Of a stretch of DNA of 64,000 nucleotides, positions 43,999 through 56,966 are shown piece after piece. Each line of letters begins with the position of its first letter. Positions within the stretch are counted from its first letter, which is position 1. Both the position numbers and the translations under genes were made by a program. The DNA comes from Silene conica (lineage: Eukaryota; Streptophyta; Magnoliopsida; Caryophyllales; Caryophyllaceae): assembly GCA_029255685.2 (NCBI GenBank), contig CM055315.2:44683705-44747704 (forward strand), in the 5' to 3' direction. The notes beneath the pieces are model-generated. The model did no database searches, had not been told where the DNA came from, and saw nothing but the letters and a program-made list of their open reading frames with translations.

Positions 43999-46439
43999 AT
44001 ATGCTCCATAGCACCCCCAGATGGAGTGACGCAGGACCAGATTAAAGAAACCATGTTCATCTTTTCCCCCCTAGACTTGGCGAGGGAATGGTACAGAGAT
44101 TTAGACCGCACTGCTGCGGGAGTGATAGATTGGAACACATTGGCCTTAGCCTTCTATCGGAAATACTATTCCGCGGCTAAGACCAATGCCTTGAGAGCGC
44201 AGATAAAAATTTTCAAGCAAGGACCTACTGAAGACTTTAGTGAGGCTTGGGACAGGTTCAAGAGACTTGTTCGATCCATACCCCATCATGGATTCGAACA
44301 ATGGTTTCTTTGCAACCAGTTCTATAATGGCCTCTATGATGATAATAAAGCCTACTTGGATGTTGCAGCTAATGGGAGATTCCAAGATAATTGTGGGGAG
44401 ACCAAGGGTCTCAAAATCATTAAAGATGTTGCTGTGCATAGAGCTGAACACGGGACTTCCCGTGGAAATCAAAGAAAGGCCGAATCTAATGTTGCGGCAA
44501 TAGAGGCCTTGATGGCTAAGTTAGATTTATTGGAGAGTGTTGGAAAATTCGAAATGGGAAGTGGGAGTAAGGGTGGTATGTACCAAGTGAACGTCGTTCA
44601 AGACGGACCCTTCAGTTGTGAGAGATGTTGTGGAGAGGGGCATGTGTCAAAGTTTTGTACCTCATCTAACGAGACATGTGCGGCCTTTCAACATTACCGT
44701 GGGAATAACTTTTATGATCCTAATAATAACAATGTCCATCCCAACATGAGGTGGACAAGCCAAAACGTCCTCAACCCACAACATCAACAACCACAACAAA
44801 ACTCCACTTATATCCCTCCGCACAAGCAAAACTATCAAAAACCCCCTTTCGCCCCACAACCACCTTCTAACCCACCACCAAATACGAATGCTCTCATCCA
44901 AAATCTCATTGGGTTAGTTCAAAAGGAGTCGCAGGCACGGGAGGCGGGTATGAAGATGTTAGAGTCACAAATTGCTCAAATTGCGAGCAAGAATGATACT
45001 AGGGCTCCGGGTCAACTTCCGACCAAGACGGACCAAAAGAAGGAAACTCTAAACATCATATCACTACGGAGTGGGGCTGAAATTGGTGGTGGTAAAACTG
45101 GTGGAGCAGAAAAGGAGAAACGGAAAAAGGCGAGTAACTACGAAGAAGGTCGACCGACCCAGGAGCAAGGTCGACCGACCACGGAGCAGATTCCAGAAAC
45201 TCCTGATGTACAGGAAGTCGGTCGGTCGACCAAGGAAAGGGGTCGACCGACCTCTGACGCTGAACAGAAGGATTCTTTTAGCCCGGAAATACCTGACAAC
45301 CTAAGAGACTTCTTATTCCGGAGTGCCAAGACCCCCAAATTTTTGAGAAGGACTGAAAAGGCTGAAAGTTCCACACCTCCTTATCCAGAGCGACTCCTAC
45401 CGACTAAGGAACAGGTATCTTTTGATAAGTTTAAGGATCTCATTCGTTCTTTAAATGTGCAAGTACCATTCCTAGAGTTAGTGCAACAAGTTCCATCTTA
45501 TTTAAAATTTATGAGGCAGCTTCTAACCCGGAAGAGGTCTCTAGACAAAGTAGAAACTGTTGCACTAACTGAGGAGTCCTCAAGTTTTTTGTCTCCCGTC
45601 ATAGCACCACATAAACTCGAGGACCCAGGGAGCTTTTCTGTACCTTGTCACATAGGAACCTTCCCAGTCAAGAAGGCCCTATGTGATTTGGGGGTGAGCA
45701 TTAGTGTTATGCCCCTAAGTGTGGCCTTGAAACTAGGGATGACCTCGTTTGCAATGACTAGCATGACGGTCCAAATGGCCGATCACACCTCTATGGAGCC
45801 TATAGGGATGTTGGAAAACATCCCTGTGCGCATTGATATGTTTTTCTTTCCAGTAAACTTCGTAGTTTTGGACATCCCTGAGGATGCCCATATACCTATT
45901 ATCTTGGGAAGACCTTTCCTACATACCGCGGGGGCCATAATCGACGTGGGTAGTGGGACTTTAACTTTTAAGTAGGGAATCATGCTATCATCTTTGGTTT
46001 GTCTTATAGAAAGAAAGATGCTATGACCCATATTACTTGTAATGCTATTACTTCTGAAAAGAAGTATAAGGTCATCACCACTTCTCCTGTTTTGATACCT
46101 ACGCCTGTACCTGTCATTACACCTCCGCCCCAGATTGGGAGCAATATGGAGGATGTTTCTGTTTTGCCCAATGCAGGAATTGGTTTGGGTAAGCCCTTAG
46201 TAGAGGAAGTCATGGTGCAAAGAGGTGGACTTGGATTTCTAAGCTACAAGGAAGATGAGGATCCAGATATAGTGGATGAGGAGGACAAGAAGAGAAGAAG
46301 AGAAGAGGAAGAGAAGAGTCCGTCGCATATGCTTTGCGACGGAGAGGAGACGTCTTTGGCCATTCAAACAAACACGGTGGAGACCACGGCGTATAGCCAA
46401 AAGCCGTGGTCTGAGATCTTCCACATCTTTAGCGAATAG
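43999..46439 (+). pseudogene. Athila gag-protease region of element J
   Basis: The longest gag-protease copy in the window. Order: gag core (YICSIAPPDGVTQDQIK, WFLCNQFYNGLYDDNK), knuckle region (CERCCGEGHVSKFC), Pro/Gln-rich spacer, KKETLNIISLRSG, a linker with five GRPT/GRST repeats that includes a perfect 12-9-12 foldback at 45220-45252, the pre-protease domain, the protease with CDLGVSISVMP and PIILGRPFLHTAGAIID, an acidic stretch, and the conserved tail QKPWSEIFHIFSE at 46439. It is closely related to element F. It is broken, with few breaks. Polymerase domains are absent downstream. Confidence 0.8.
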
Positions 46440-48187
46440 TTGTTTCAGTTTTAAGCTCCTAAGACAATTTATTTTCTGTTTTGATTTAAGACTTTTTAGT
46501 TTTGTTTGCTTTAAGTTTTAGAACAATTTTCGTTTTTGTTGCGTAGTTGAGACAGTTAGACTTGGTTCTGGTTTTTCGCGCATGTTTTTGGCGCATATAT
46601 ACTGTATTTCAGGTTTGGGGAAGAATAATTTGGTTGATACAAGTTATTTTCGAAGAAAAGACGGCCACCGTATAGGAAAGAAGGTCGGTCGACCAAATCC
46701 CTACAGTTCAGAAATTCCTGCAGTATGCAGATTGGTCGGTCGACCAGGAAAGAAGGTCGGTCGAACTGTCTACCTGTTACAGCTTGTCCGTGTTTTCCTT
46801 AGGAAGCATGCAAACGTTATAAGGGAGTTCCTTTCCCTTTTCTTTCCTTTTTGCTTCCACTTTTCTTCTTCTTTCAAACCTTCAATACATTATATACCAC
46901 CCAAAACACATTTAATCCCCGAAAAAGGTCTTTCTTTGTTTGACTTTTTCAGGTACTTGGAGTGGCACTGCTGGCCACTGAAACCTCCCAGCTTACGCTG
47001 GTTTGGGGAGGTTTTCCTTGCGCTCAAAAATCCGGTGATTCTTTTCCTTGGATTTTACGTTCTTGCATTTATTTTTATTTTTTTCATAAAACCTTTACTT
47101 AGGCTAATGCACAATAGGGACATTGTGCGGGTTGGTTTGGGGAATGGTTTAGTCACATGCATTGTTCTATTGCATTTTGTCACACGTATATTGCATTTAT
47201 GTCTTGCATTGTTCTTTTCTTTATTTTCCTTACCTATACAAAAGAAAAATAGAAAAAAATAGAAAAATTCAATAATTTCAAAAAAATGCACGTTTATTTT
47301 AGCATATAGGTCGAGTTGGAACGAGAGTATTTCAAGGATGATCTTTGCTATCTTACATGTTTACGCCTTTGCCTTGCCTTGTCAAACTTGTTTTAATATG
47401 AGAGTCTTTTGCATATCTACGAGTTTTTGTCAACTTGTTTTTCTTGAGACTTGACTTATACCTTGGTAACCTACTATACATTCTGAGTTTTAGAGCTTAT
47501 TTCCTGGTTTCTTTTTTAAACCAGTTGTCTAGGATGTGAGTAGTACTCCCCTTGGAACATGTTACATCAATATGCATAAACATGAACATGAATTGCTATA
47601 TACTTGTTTTACTATCTCGTTTTGTGAGTCTTGATACGTGCATTTGGGATCCCTTTTCTCTTATTTACCCATAAGCCTTACATAGCCAAATTTGCCTTTT
47701 TATTTCCCCAAAACTACATCTCATACTTAGCCTACCCTTCCAAGCTAGTATTTGTGATCATTGGATTATTTTTTGAGGCATCTTGGTTTGTATGCTATCT
47801 TGAGAAAAAGAGAAAAGAAAGAAAGAAAGAAAGAAAAGAAAAATAATAGAAAAATTCAGAAAAAGAAAGAAAAGAAAAACGAAAAAAAAAAACGAAAAGC
47901 ACAGGAAATCAGTCGACCGACCACACCCTCAGGTCGGTCGACCAACTGACAGGGTCAGAATTCGAAAATTCGTTCTGAAACCCCTTTCCTTTACATATTA
48001 TCACTCCCGCACTTCATTCGAAATATTTGGGAGCCCTTTCTTATATTTAATGTGAGAGTTGTGCTACAAAAGAGCACTTTCTTAATATCAAAAGTCATGA
48101 AATATGTTGTTGGGAATCGATTTTACTAGCTTGGCTACTAACCCCACAAATCCAAAAACATCTTAACCACTTTTTACCTTTCACCTC
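46440..48187 (+). other. 3' non-coding region of element J
   Basis: Same layout as 8227-10225: arm motifs near 46684-46760, the AAACCTCC/GGAGGTTT foldback (46981-47014), the GCACAAT/ATTGTGC hairpin (47109-47128), an A-rich stretch near 47240, a purine-rich stretch (47810-47900), and an arm pair at 47911-47943. No gene is supported; the 226-codon ORF at 46582-47262 is lower-complexity sequence not conserved with element F. Confidence 0.7.
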
Positions 48188-48574
48188 TGTAACACCCCCA
48201 TTTATTTAAGAGCCTTTAGCAAGACATTCTCAAATAAATAGGACTGTTACCATCCCGGAATATCCGAGGTAGTGAATAACAAGGTAAACAAACCAAAGGT
48301 AATTTATATAAATACTGATTCAATTTGAACTTGGTATTACAACAATTACGAGTTCCAACTTGATAAAAATGAAAGTATAACTGACGATATCTAAATGTGA
48401 TCTAACTCTAAGTAGGTCCATGCCATGTCTCTCTCCATGCCCAAGCTCCTAGTCCATCTGTCACTGACCTGTAAAATCTACTCCCCATTCCGGATCATCG
48501 TAGTTGTCACACGAATACACAGGGTCAACCGCGAGGTTGAGTAGAAAGATAAATAAGACAAACAATATAATATA

Positions 48575-48692
48575 CTCCGCACCGATCCAACCCAAATAAA
48601 CTCCGCACCGATCCAACACCAAATAAACTCCGCACCGATCCAACACCAAATAACTCCGCACCGATCCAACACCAAATAAACTCCGCACCGAT
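48575..48692. repeat. 27-bp minisatellite in LTR (about 4 units)
   Basis: Units of about 26-27 bp of the type CTCCGCACCGATCCAACACC plus AAATAAA. Followed by a second short repeat based on CAGACCCTTTATCTCCGCACC (about 48720-48810). The sister LTR has one more unit. Confidence 0.88.
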
Positions 48693-49119
48693 CACAAGAC
48701 CCAATATACTCCACACCATATCACAGACCCTTTATCTCCGCACCAAACACAGACCCTTTATCTCCGCACCAATCACAGACCCTTTATCTCCGCACCAATC
48801 ACAGACCCTTTATGTTCACATCGTATTATATCACAGAATAATATGGATAACACTATATACGATCACATGGTATTATATCACAAACATGCTTAAAACAAAT
48901 AAGAACAGTTTACACTTCGTCATATACCAGTATTTCCCCTACCTGGAATTGCAGAAAGACAACCGAACCGCTGCTAGAATCGTTCCACTTCGAACTCAGT
49001 TTCTATAAATAGTACTTAGTATCAATTTCTAACCATACCACCAAACACTACCAACTCTATCTCTATCATGTTCACAAGGAATACACTTATCACACACTGT
49101 AAATATACATGTGAACATA

Positions 49120-49122
<3 letters not shown>

Positions 49123-49192
<70 letters not shown>
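49123..49192. repeat. AT dinucleotide microsatellite (70 bp)
   Basis: A pure AT run inside the chromovirus LTR. The same site in the sister LTR (55198-55311) is 114 bp long, so the repeat changed length after the element inserted. Confidence 0.95.
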
Positions 49193-49194
<2 letters not shown>

Positions 49195-50873
49195 ACTAAC
49201 ATTAACTCCTTAGTCATATCAATCACCATTAGTCGAGTCTAGACTTACTAAGTATAGACTTACCACGTATAGGCTTACTAAATATGGCATACAATCAATT
49301 AGTTAATTATTACAGAACTCATGATAACAACGACTCAATTAATTAACCATAGTCACCACAATATTAATACTAATAATAATAATGTTAATAAGCATCACAA
49401 TCAAAAAAAAAAAGTAGCTTTAAGATATAAATTACTTTACTACTAATACCATTATTGCCATATTAAAACAAATAAAATAACAATACTAATTTATTAGTCA
49501 TCGCATATGCTTGTAAATTTAGTCATCAAGCCACCAATCAAATAATAAAGAAAATAATAATACAAAATAATACAACAATAACATCACTCATAAAAGAACA
49601 TTATTAATCATAATAATAACATACCAAAATAGGAATTACACTTAGCAACTACTAATTATTATGATTAAGGATATAATAACATGATTATCAAGGTTAAAGC
49701 TAAGCAAACATCACGTTGGCCCATAGCAAACACGCTGTACTCGTAAACGCAACCGAACAACGACTCTATCAATCAAACACGGTCGGTACCGTCAATTGCA
49801 ACCACCACCCTCGCCAGTGACACCACCAGGCTCACCTCTGAGCCGTGGTGGTTCCTGGGAAGCCAGTAGTTGCCATCGACACCGTGACAACAGCCCACAA
49901 CCACCGAGACAAAACCCATACACCACCTGACCCTCTGTTTCTCGCGTCACACACCCCCCAACGAATCCCCCTTTAAAACCGACGTGATACCTTCTAAACC
50001 GTCGTGACAACCACTACCCTGACACCCCGGCTACCACCAACCGAAAAACCCTAACACCCAGAACCACCGCCAAAGGGAATTACATCGAACTCGGACTTAC
50101 AACCATACATTCGTCACTCTGTGCTGAAACGTAAACAACAACTAACACAAACGACCATAAAAACCAACCGTGGCTGGGGTTCCTGGTGGTCGCCGACGAC
50201 TCTTCTAGGGTCAAATCGAGACTACTAACATCCTAGACCAAAGATACATGAAGATCAGAACCACACATATGTAAATGATGATTCAGAAATCGCGAAGAGA
50301 ACAGGGGTGAGAAAAAGCGAAAAGGATTACGATGGTGAACATACCTCTTTCATGGCCAAAACGAACCGCCCTGAACCACCCTAAACCCACCGTGTGAACC
50401 TCCCCTATTGCCCTTGCACTGTCGGCAGTAGGTGTATGGTGATGGTATGCTGATTAGGTTAGAATTAGGTTAGGGAAGAGTGGCAGGTTGAGAGGTGCTG
50501 CGTGTGTTTGTGTAAAACGAAAACGAAGTGTGGGCTTGTTCAAAACACGCATTTCGAGGCCCAACACCAGTGTGCTAAAGGTCCCTGGTTCGAATCCCAC
50601 GAACCACATAGAATAACACTCATTTGTAATTTCACCATTTAAGGAATTATTTATCGGATACTAGTTAAATAAAATACTATCTATACGTCGATGTGAAAAA
50701 CAATTATATACTTAACGAACATATACAAATAACATTATTATTATAGCAACCTAGCGAAATACGTATCGATAGCGCATAAACATACATATAGAAAAGCACT
50801 ACGTTATACCCCATCTGGACAAAAGTATAAAAAGACCCATTAATACGAACTTATGAAAATACGGGATATTACA

Positions 50874-51013
50874 GTCTTCCCTCCTTAAAATGAACTTCGT
50901 CCCGAAGTTCACCATCCCATGATCCATCAACCACTCTATTTACTTTAAACACGAAATGTTACATTCTACCCTCGTTAAGAGAACTTTGTCCCCAAAGTTC
51001 AACGCATAACTAA

Positions 51014-51047
<34 letters not shown>

Positions 51048-54000
51048 TTCACGAATCACATTATAAAGCATAACAGAAGTAAACCGGATTATCAGTATAT
51101 TCGAACAATCACGACATATCGACTTTACATGCTATAACAACTAGTCATAACGTAAAATCACCAAGATTTTACAATCCTATCCCCCTTAGAACATGGTTAT
51201 GTCCTCGTAACCCCATTATAAGAATTCCCAGCACCTTGCTCCATCTTACCCAAAACTCACTCTAAGTAACCAAGTATTGTATTATCATTGTCGAAACTAA
51301 GACCAAGGACAAGGGTGAGTGAACAGGCGGAATAAAACTGCGAATCAGTGCCTCATCTTAATATCGATTTCAAACTCATACCACAACTCAATCATCAAGG
51401 TCACACTGGACCATAAACACCATATGGCACTACGGCCGGATAACTTATAACTCGGTACCAAAGACCAATTCTCATCTCGATTTGAATATTAATACTATCA
51501 AATATTCCCTTAGAGGAACTGCTCATTATTTAATGAACTAACTCTAAGTTACTCACCCACAAGTCAAGGTCAAAGAATGCGACCACTCAAAAAGACACTA
51601 AACTGCAAACTCAATCTCCGTACAAAATCAACCATGGTCTTTGTTCCAAGATCACGAGCCACTCTATCCCACCAAACTCTAGCCCAACAGCTAATTAACA
51701 TGACAATGTACGTACGTTAACCAATTCATCGACACGTTTGTATGTACACTTACAATTCCACAACTCATGAAACAAGAGCTTGTACACTATACCAGACGAG
51801 TCTAATACAGAATTATTACTCAGAACACAAGATAATCAATTACCAAAAGCTTAATCCATCTCACAAACAAAAGAATTATCTTATAAATAGTTTTAACTAC
51901 CAAAATAAAAGGACAATTACTAATATACCACTCGAATAAATACACCAAAGAGGCCCATAGCAAGTATCATGTAATCATATAACCTTGAGCAATAACAAGA
52001 GTATTAGGGTCTGTAGAAATCGAGTTACGCAGTAAAACAGAATCGGAATAGGTATCACTTACATACCCTTGAAATTTCTCACAAATTTAATATATTAACA
52101 ACAATGTAAACAACAAGAAGCTTAGAGTTCATAAACATACTTTAGAAGTAGAACCATACTTTAGGAAAAGACATAGAACAAAATTTTAATGAACGTAATT
52201 AAACATGGGGCATTGACATGTTTCACAAAATATGCACAAATCATGGACTATCGAGACCGTTTAACATATCTAGGTATTAATAAGTTAACCAGATCACTTA
52301 GGTATAACTCAACTTACATCATCTATCACGAGACTAATAAAATACATGTCTTGTAATATAAGAGTTCATATAACGCGCAACAAATAAGCATCCGAGCAGA
52401 CTTTCATCAACACGTAAGTACAGAATTTGTCATATAGCTAACAATTACTACAATTATTAAAAGAGCAAGCGTCATCATGGTTATTCATCATCTTGAAATA
52501 CAAATTTAAAACTTTTGAAACCTTTGGAAAAAAAACTTTTGAAACGCTGAAATGGTAGTTTGTGACAATTATAAACACAAGCAAAGGGCTATTTTTCAAC
52601 TACAGATCGGACTCGAAACTGCACGGAGACATTCTGACTCTCCTTTACTAAAACGTTGTTCTCACAAATTGTAGCTCACGGATCATGAAATTTAACGATA
52701 AAGTAAACGAATGCACAACACTAAATCACATGCCAAACTAACTAATAACTCAATACATCGTGATCAGATTTCGAACATGGTAATATGCAATTCATTTTAT
52801 AGCGCAACAGTATACATGACGGAGTCATAGGCTATTACATCAGGAAACTAGACAAAGATGTACCTTTAATATACGAAAGAATAGCAACAAGGTTCACGTT
52901 GTTCAAAATAACCACCATTAATTATAACAATTAAATTGCTATATAACTTTTACTAATGACATCATGCTAATTATCTTACTAGTTAAATTCCATTCTACCA
53001 CTTGTCAAGACTCCTCTCTGATGAACATGATTTTAACATCACATAGGAACATCACATAATTATTTTGAGGTCATACCATAGAAAGTAGGAACGTCCGTAT
53101 AATTGAAACTATTTTATATAGAACCCAAAGAAATAAGCAAGGTTACATTACCATGTGGTAAGGTCCATATTCTTATCATATGACTATTGTTCATGTTACT
53201 AAAGCCATAACAGGGTGTGACGTGGTTCATCACATAATCCACAATTGATTGAACTTTTATATAAAACTTATCTGACCCATAATTTCACCAATAAGCATGC
53301 TGCAGCACTTGTAAACAAATCACAATTAAATAACGACCCGTTAAGATCGACATGGGTTATCATACATAAAATTTTCATACTCATATAGAGAACACATTTT
53401 AGATGGCAGCTTTTGCAAGCGAGGTAACATTTTGAAAACTTATCAAAAATTTTAGTTCTTTTACAACTTCACATTCTACTACGAAGCTCAACCATTTTTC
53501 TTCCATAACACGTTGACATATTATTGATGCATAAACACTACCATATTAACATGTATTCATCACTCAAACTGTAACTGTCATCTAGAACACGTTAAGATTT
53601 CTAAACTGAAAGTAGAACCAACTAATTACTCAAAATTTATACATTGCATGTATATACTATCGTATCACATATTTATATATGAGGCAACGCATTCCGCATA
53701 TCACTAGACATGGGTTACTAATATATATAAGTCTGGTCATTCATATCCAAATACCAACAATATACGACTTAGTTACGGTAATCATTGAATAATTAGATAA
53801 TCACATGTACGCTTCAAACACCAAAATCATATGATCACATCCCTCTTAGCTATTGCTCAACAATTACACATCCATACTCTTCAAATTTTAATTCAATCAT
53901 CCTGCTCGATCCACATTTTAATATCAATCATAACTTTCAACCCACATTATTAACCGTAAGTCATGTATCACTTACCTCATTCTTCTCCTGTAAGGGCGTT

Positions 54001-54234
54001 AGTACAGTATAACAAGGTCACTATGTAGTCTACCCCACTCTTCAATCGCTCTCATCGGGTTCTCTAGACAGAACCGAAAGGGCCCAGGTCTGGTATGAGG
54101 GGGCCCCTAACTCATCCCGTTCCTTTTTGGGGCTCCTATCAGTCTCATCTCGGGGTTCATTTTATTAGACTCTTCCTACATTCATTATTATTCATTTGGT
54201 TTAGGCCTGAGGATCGTTCGCTCTGATACCACTT
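50874..54234 (-). mobile_element. Non-coding interior of a large non-autonomous chromovirus (LARD-like)
   Basis: About 3.4 kb between two near-identical LTRs with no ORF above 65 codons and no gag or pol similarity. It begins with the primer tract beside the left LTR and two hairpins with arms GAACTTC/GAAGTTC (near 50891-50909) and GAACTTT/AAAGTTC (near 50982-51001), has a poly-A stretch (51018-51044), and ends with the leader and primer site at 54050-54231. This is the layout of a large retrotransposon derivative moved by proteins from a coding relative. It looks structurally whole for such an element. Confidence 0.8.
54050..54231 (-). promoter_or_regulatory. Leader and tRNA-Met primer site of the non-coding element
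   Basis: GCTCTGATACCA (54220-54231) complements initiator tRNA-Met, three bases from the LTR at 54235. The leader carries AGAACCGAAAGGGCCC-like and GAGGGGGCCCC words and the TTAGACTCTTCCTACATTCAT phrase, shared with the coding elements at 27560-27745 and 58520-58690. Confidence 0.85.
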
Positions 54235-54619
54235 TGTAACACCCCCATTTATTTAAGAGCCTTTAGCAAGACATTCTCAAATAAATAGGACTGTTACCAT
54301 CCCGGAATATCCGAGGTAGTGAATAACAAGGTAAACAAACCAAAGGTAATTTATATAAATACGGATTAAATCTGAACTTGGTATTACAACAATTACGAGT
54401 TCCAACTTGATAAAAATGAAAGTATAACTGACGATATCTAAATGTGATCTAACTCTAAGTAGGTCCATGCCATGTCTCTCTCCATGCCCAAGCTCCTAGT
54501 CCATCTGTCACTGACCTGTAAAATCTACTCCCCATTCCGGATCATCGTAGGTGTCACACGAATACACAGGGTCAACCGCGAGGTTGAGTAGAAAGATAAA
54601 TAAGACAAACAATATAATA

Positions 54620-54768
54620 TACTCCGCACCGATCCAACGCCAAATAAACTCCGCATCGATCCAACACCAAATAAACTCCGCACCGATCCAACACCAAATA
54701 ACTCCGCACCGATCCAACACCAAATAAACTCCGCACCGATCCAACACAAAATAAACTCCGCACCGATC
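54620..54768. repeat. 27-bp minisatellite in LTR (about 5 units)
   Basis: The same unit as at 48575-48692, one unit longer, with single-base variants between units. Confidence 0.88.
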
Positions 54769-55194
54769 ACAAGACCCAATATACTCCACACCATATCACA
54801 GACCCTTTATCTCCGCACCAAACACAGACCCTTTATCTCCGCACCAATCACAGACCCTTTATCTCCGCACCAATCACAGACCCTTTATGTTCACATCGTA
54901 TTATATCACAGAATAATATGGATAACACTATATACGATCACATGGTATTATATCACAAACATGCTTAAAACAAATAAGAACAGTTTACACTTCGTCATAT
55001 ACCAGTATTTCCCCTACCTGGAATTGCAGAAAGACAACCGAACCGCTGCTAGAATCGTTCCACTTCGAACTCAGTTCCTATAAATAGTACTTAGTATCAA
55101 TTGCTAACCATACCACCAAACACTACCAACTCTATCTCTATCATGTTCACAAGGAATACACTTATCACACACTGTAAATATACATGTTAACATA

Positions 55195-55313
<119 letters not shown>

Positions 55314-56966
55314 ATCACCATTAGTCGAGTCTAGACTTACTAAGTATAGATTTACCACGTATAGGCTTACTAAATATGGCATACAATCAATTAGTTAATT
55401 ATTACAGAACTCATGATAACAACGACTCAATTAATTAACCATAGTCACCACAATATTAATACTAATAATAATAATGTTAATAAGCATCACAATCAAAAAA
55501 AAAAAAGTAGCTTTAAGATATAAATTACTTTACTACTAATACCATTATTGCCATATTAAAACAAATAAAATAACAATACTAATTTATTAGTCATCGCATA
55601 TGCTTGTAAATTTAGTCATCAAGCCACCAATCAAATAATAAAGAAAATAATAATACAAAATAATACAACAATAACATCACTCATAAAAGAACATTATTAA
55701 TCATAATAATAACATACCAAAATAGGAATTACACTTAGCAACTACTAATTATTATGATTAAGGATATAATAACATGATTATCAAGGTTAAAGCTAAGCAA
55801 ACATCAAGTTGGCCCATAGCAAACACGCTGTACTCGTAAACGCAACCGAACAACGACTCTATCAATCAAACATGGTCGGTACCGCCAATTGCAACCACCA
55901 CCCTCGCCAGTGACACCACCAGGCTCACCTCTGAGCCGTGGTGGTTCCTGGGAAGCCAGTAGTTGCCATCGACACCGCGACAACAGCCCACAACCACCGA
56001 GACAAAACCCATACTCCACCTGACCCTCTGTTTCTCGCGTCACACACCCCCCAACGAATCCCCCTTTAAAACCGACGTGATACCTTCTAAACCGTCGTGA
56101 CAACCACTACCCTGACACCCCGGCTACCACCAACCGAAAAACCCTAACACCCAGAACCACCGCCAAAGGGAATTACATCGAACTCGGACTTACAACCATA
56201 CATTCGTCACTCTGTTCTGAAACGTAAACAACAACTAACACAAATGACCATAAAAACCAACCGTGGCTGGGGTTCCTGGTGGTCGCCGACGACTCTTCTA
56301 GGGTCAAATCGAGACTACTAACATCCTAGACTAAAGATACATGAAGATCAGAACCACACATATGTAAATGATGATTCAGAAATCGCGAAGAGAACAGGGG
56401 TGAGAAAAAGCGAAAAAGATTACGATGGTGAACATACCTCTTTTATGGCCAAAACGAACCGCCCTGAACCACCCTAAACCCACCGTGTGAACCTCCCCTA
56501 TTGCCCTTGCACTGTCGGCAGTAGGTGTGTGGTGATGGTATGCTGATTAGGTTAGAATTAGGTTAGGGAAGAGTGGCAGGTTGAGAGGTGCTGCGTGTGT
56601 TTGTGTAAAACGAAAACGAAGTGTGGGCTGGTTCAAAACACGCATTTCGAGGCCCAACACCAGTGTGCTAAAGGTCCCTGGTTCGAATCCCACGAACCAC
56701 ATAGAATAACACTCATTTGTAATTTCACCATTTAAGGAATTATTTATCGGATACTAGTTAAATAAAATACTATCTATACGTCGATGTGAAAAACAATTAT
56801 ATACTTAACGAACATATACAAATAACATTATTATTATAGCAACCTAGCGAAATACGTATCGATAGCGCATAAACATACATATAGAAAAGCACTACGTTAT
56901 ACCCCATCTGGACAAAAGTATAAAAAGACCCATTAATACGAACTTATGAAAATACGGGATATTACA

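Larger units (their letters stand above)
42172..48187 (+). mobile_element. Athila-like element (J) carrying a host gene fragment
   Basis: It starts TGATGCGTG at 42172 inside the gag-linker region of element I. LTR sequence runs to about 43364; then comes a 0.6-kb piece of a host F-box/LRR-type gene in reverse orientation; then gag and protease (43999-46439) and a 3' region (46440-48187). At 48188 a chromovirus LTR interrupts it. No reverse transcriptase or integrase is present between protease and 48187, the same layout as element F. The element is not whole. Confidence 0.8.
48188..50873 (-). repeat. Chromovirus LTR, first of the tandem
   Basis: It runs TGTAACACCCCC to GGGATATTACA (2,686 bp). 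It is followed by the primer tract (complement of CTTCCCTCCTT), so it is a 3' LTR in minus orientation. It contains a 27-bp minisatellite, an AT microsatellite, and a tRNA B-box-like word at 50587-50597. By eye it is almost identical to the LTR at 54235-56966 apart from repeat lengths, which indicates recent insertion. Confidence 0.9.

Noticed and set aside
46582-47262. 226-codon plus-strand ORF in the element J 3' region
   Set aside because: The corresponding region of element F is not open in the same frame over that length, and the ORF runs over hairpins and arm motifs.
38812-47943. Site-specific recombinase recognition site (12-9-12 layout)
   Set aside because: The layout is similar, but no tyrosine or serine recombinase is encoded in the window and the spacer sequence is not conserved. 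I keep it only as a hypothesis.
49029-49229. ORF with alternating Ile-Tyr
   Set aside because: Produced only by the AT microsatellite.
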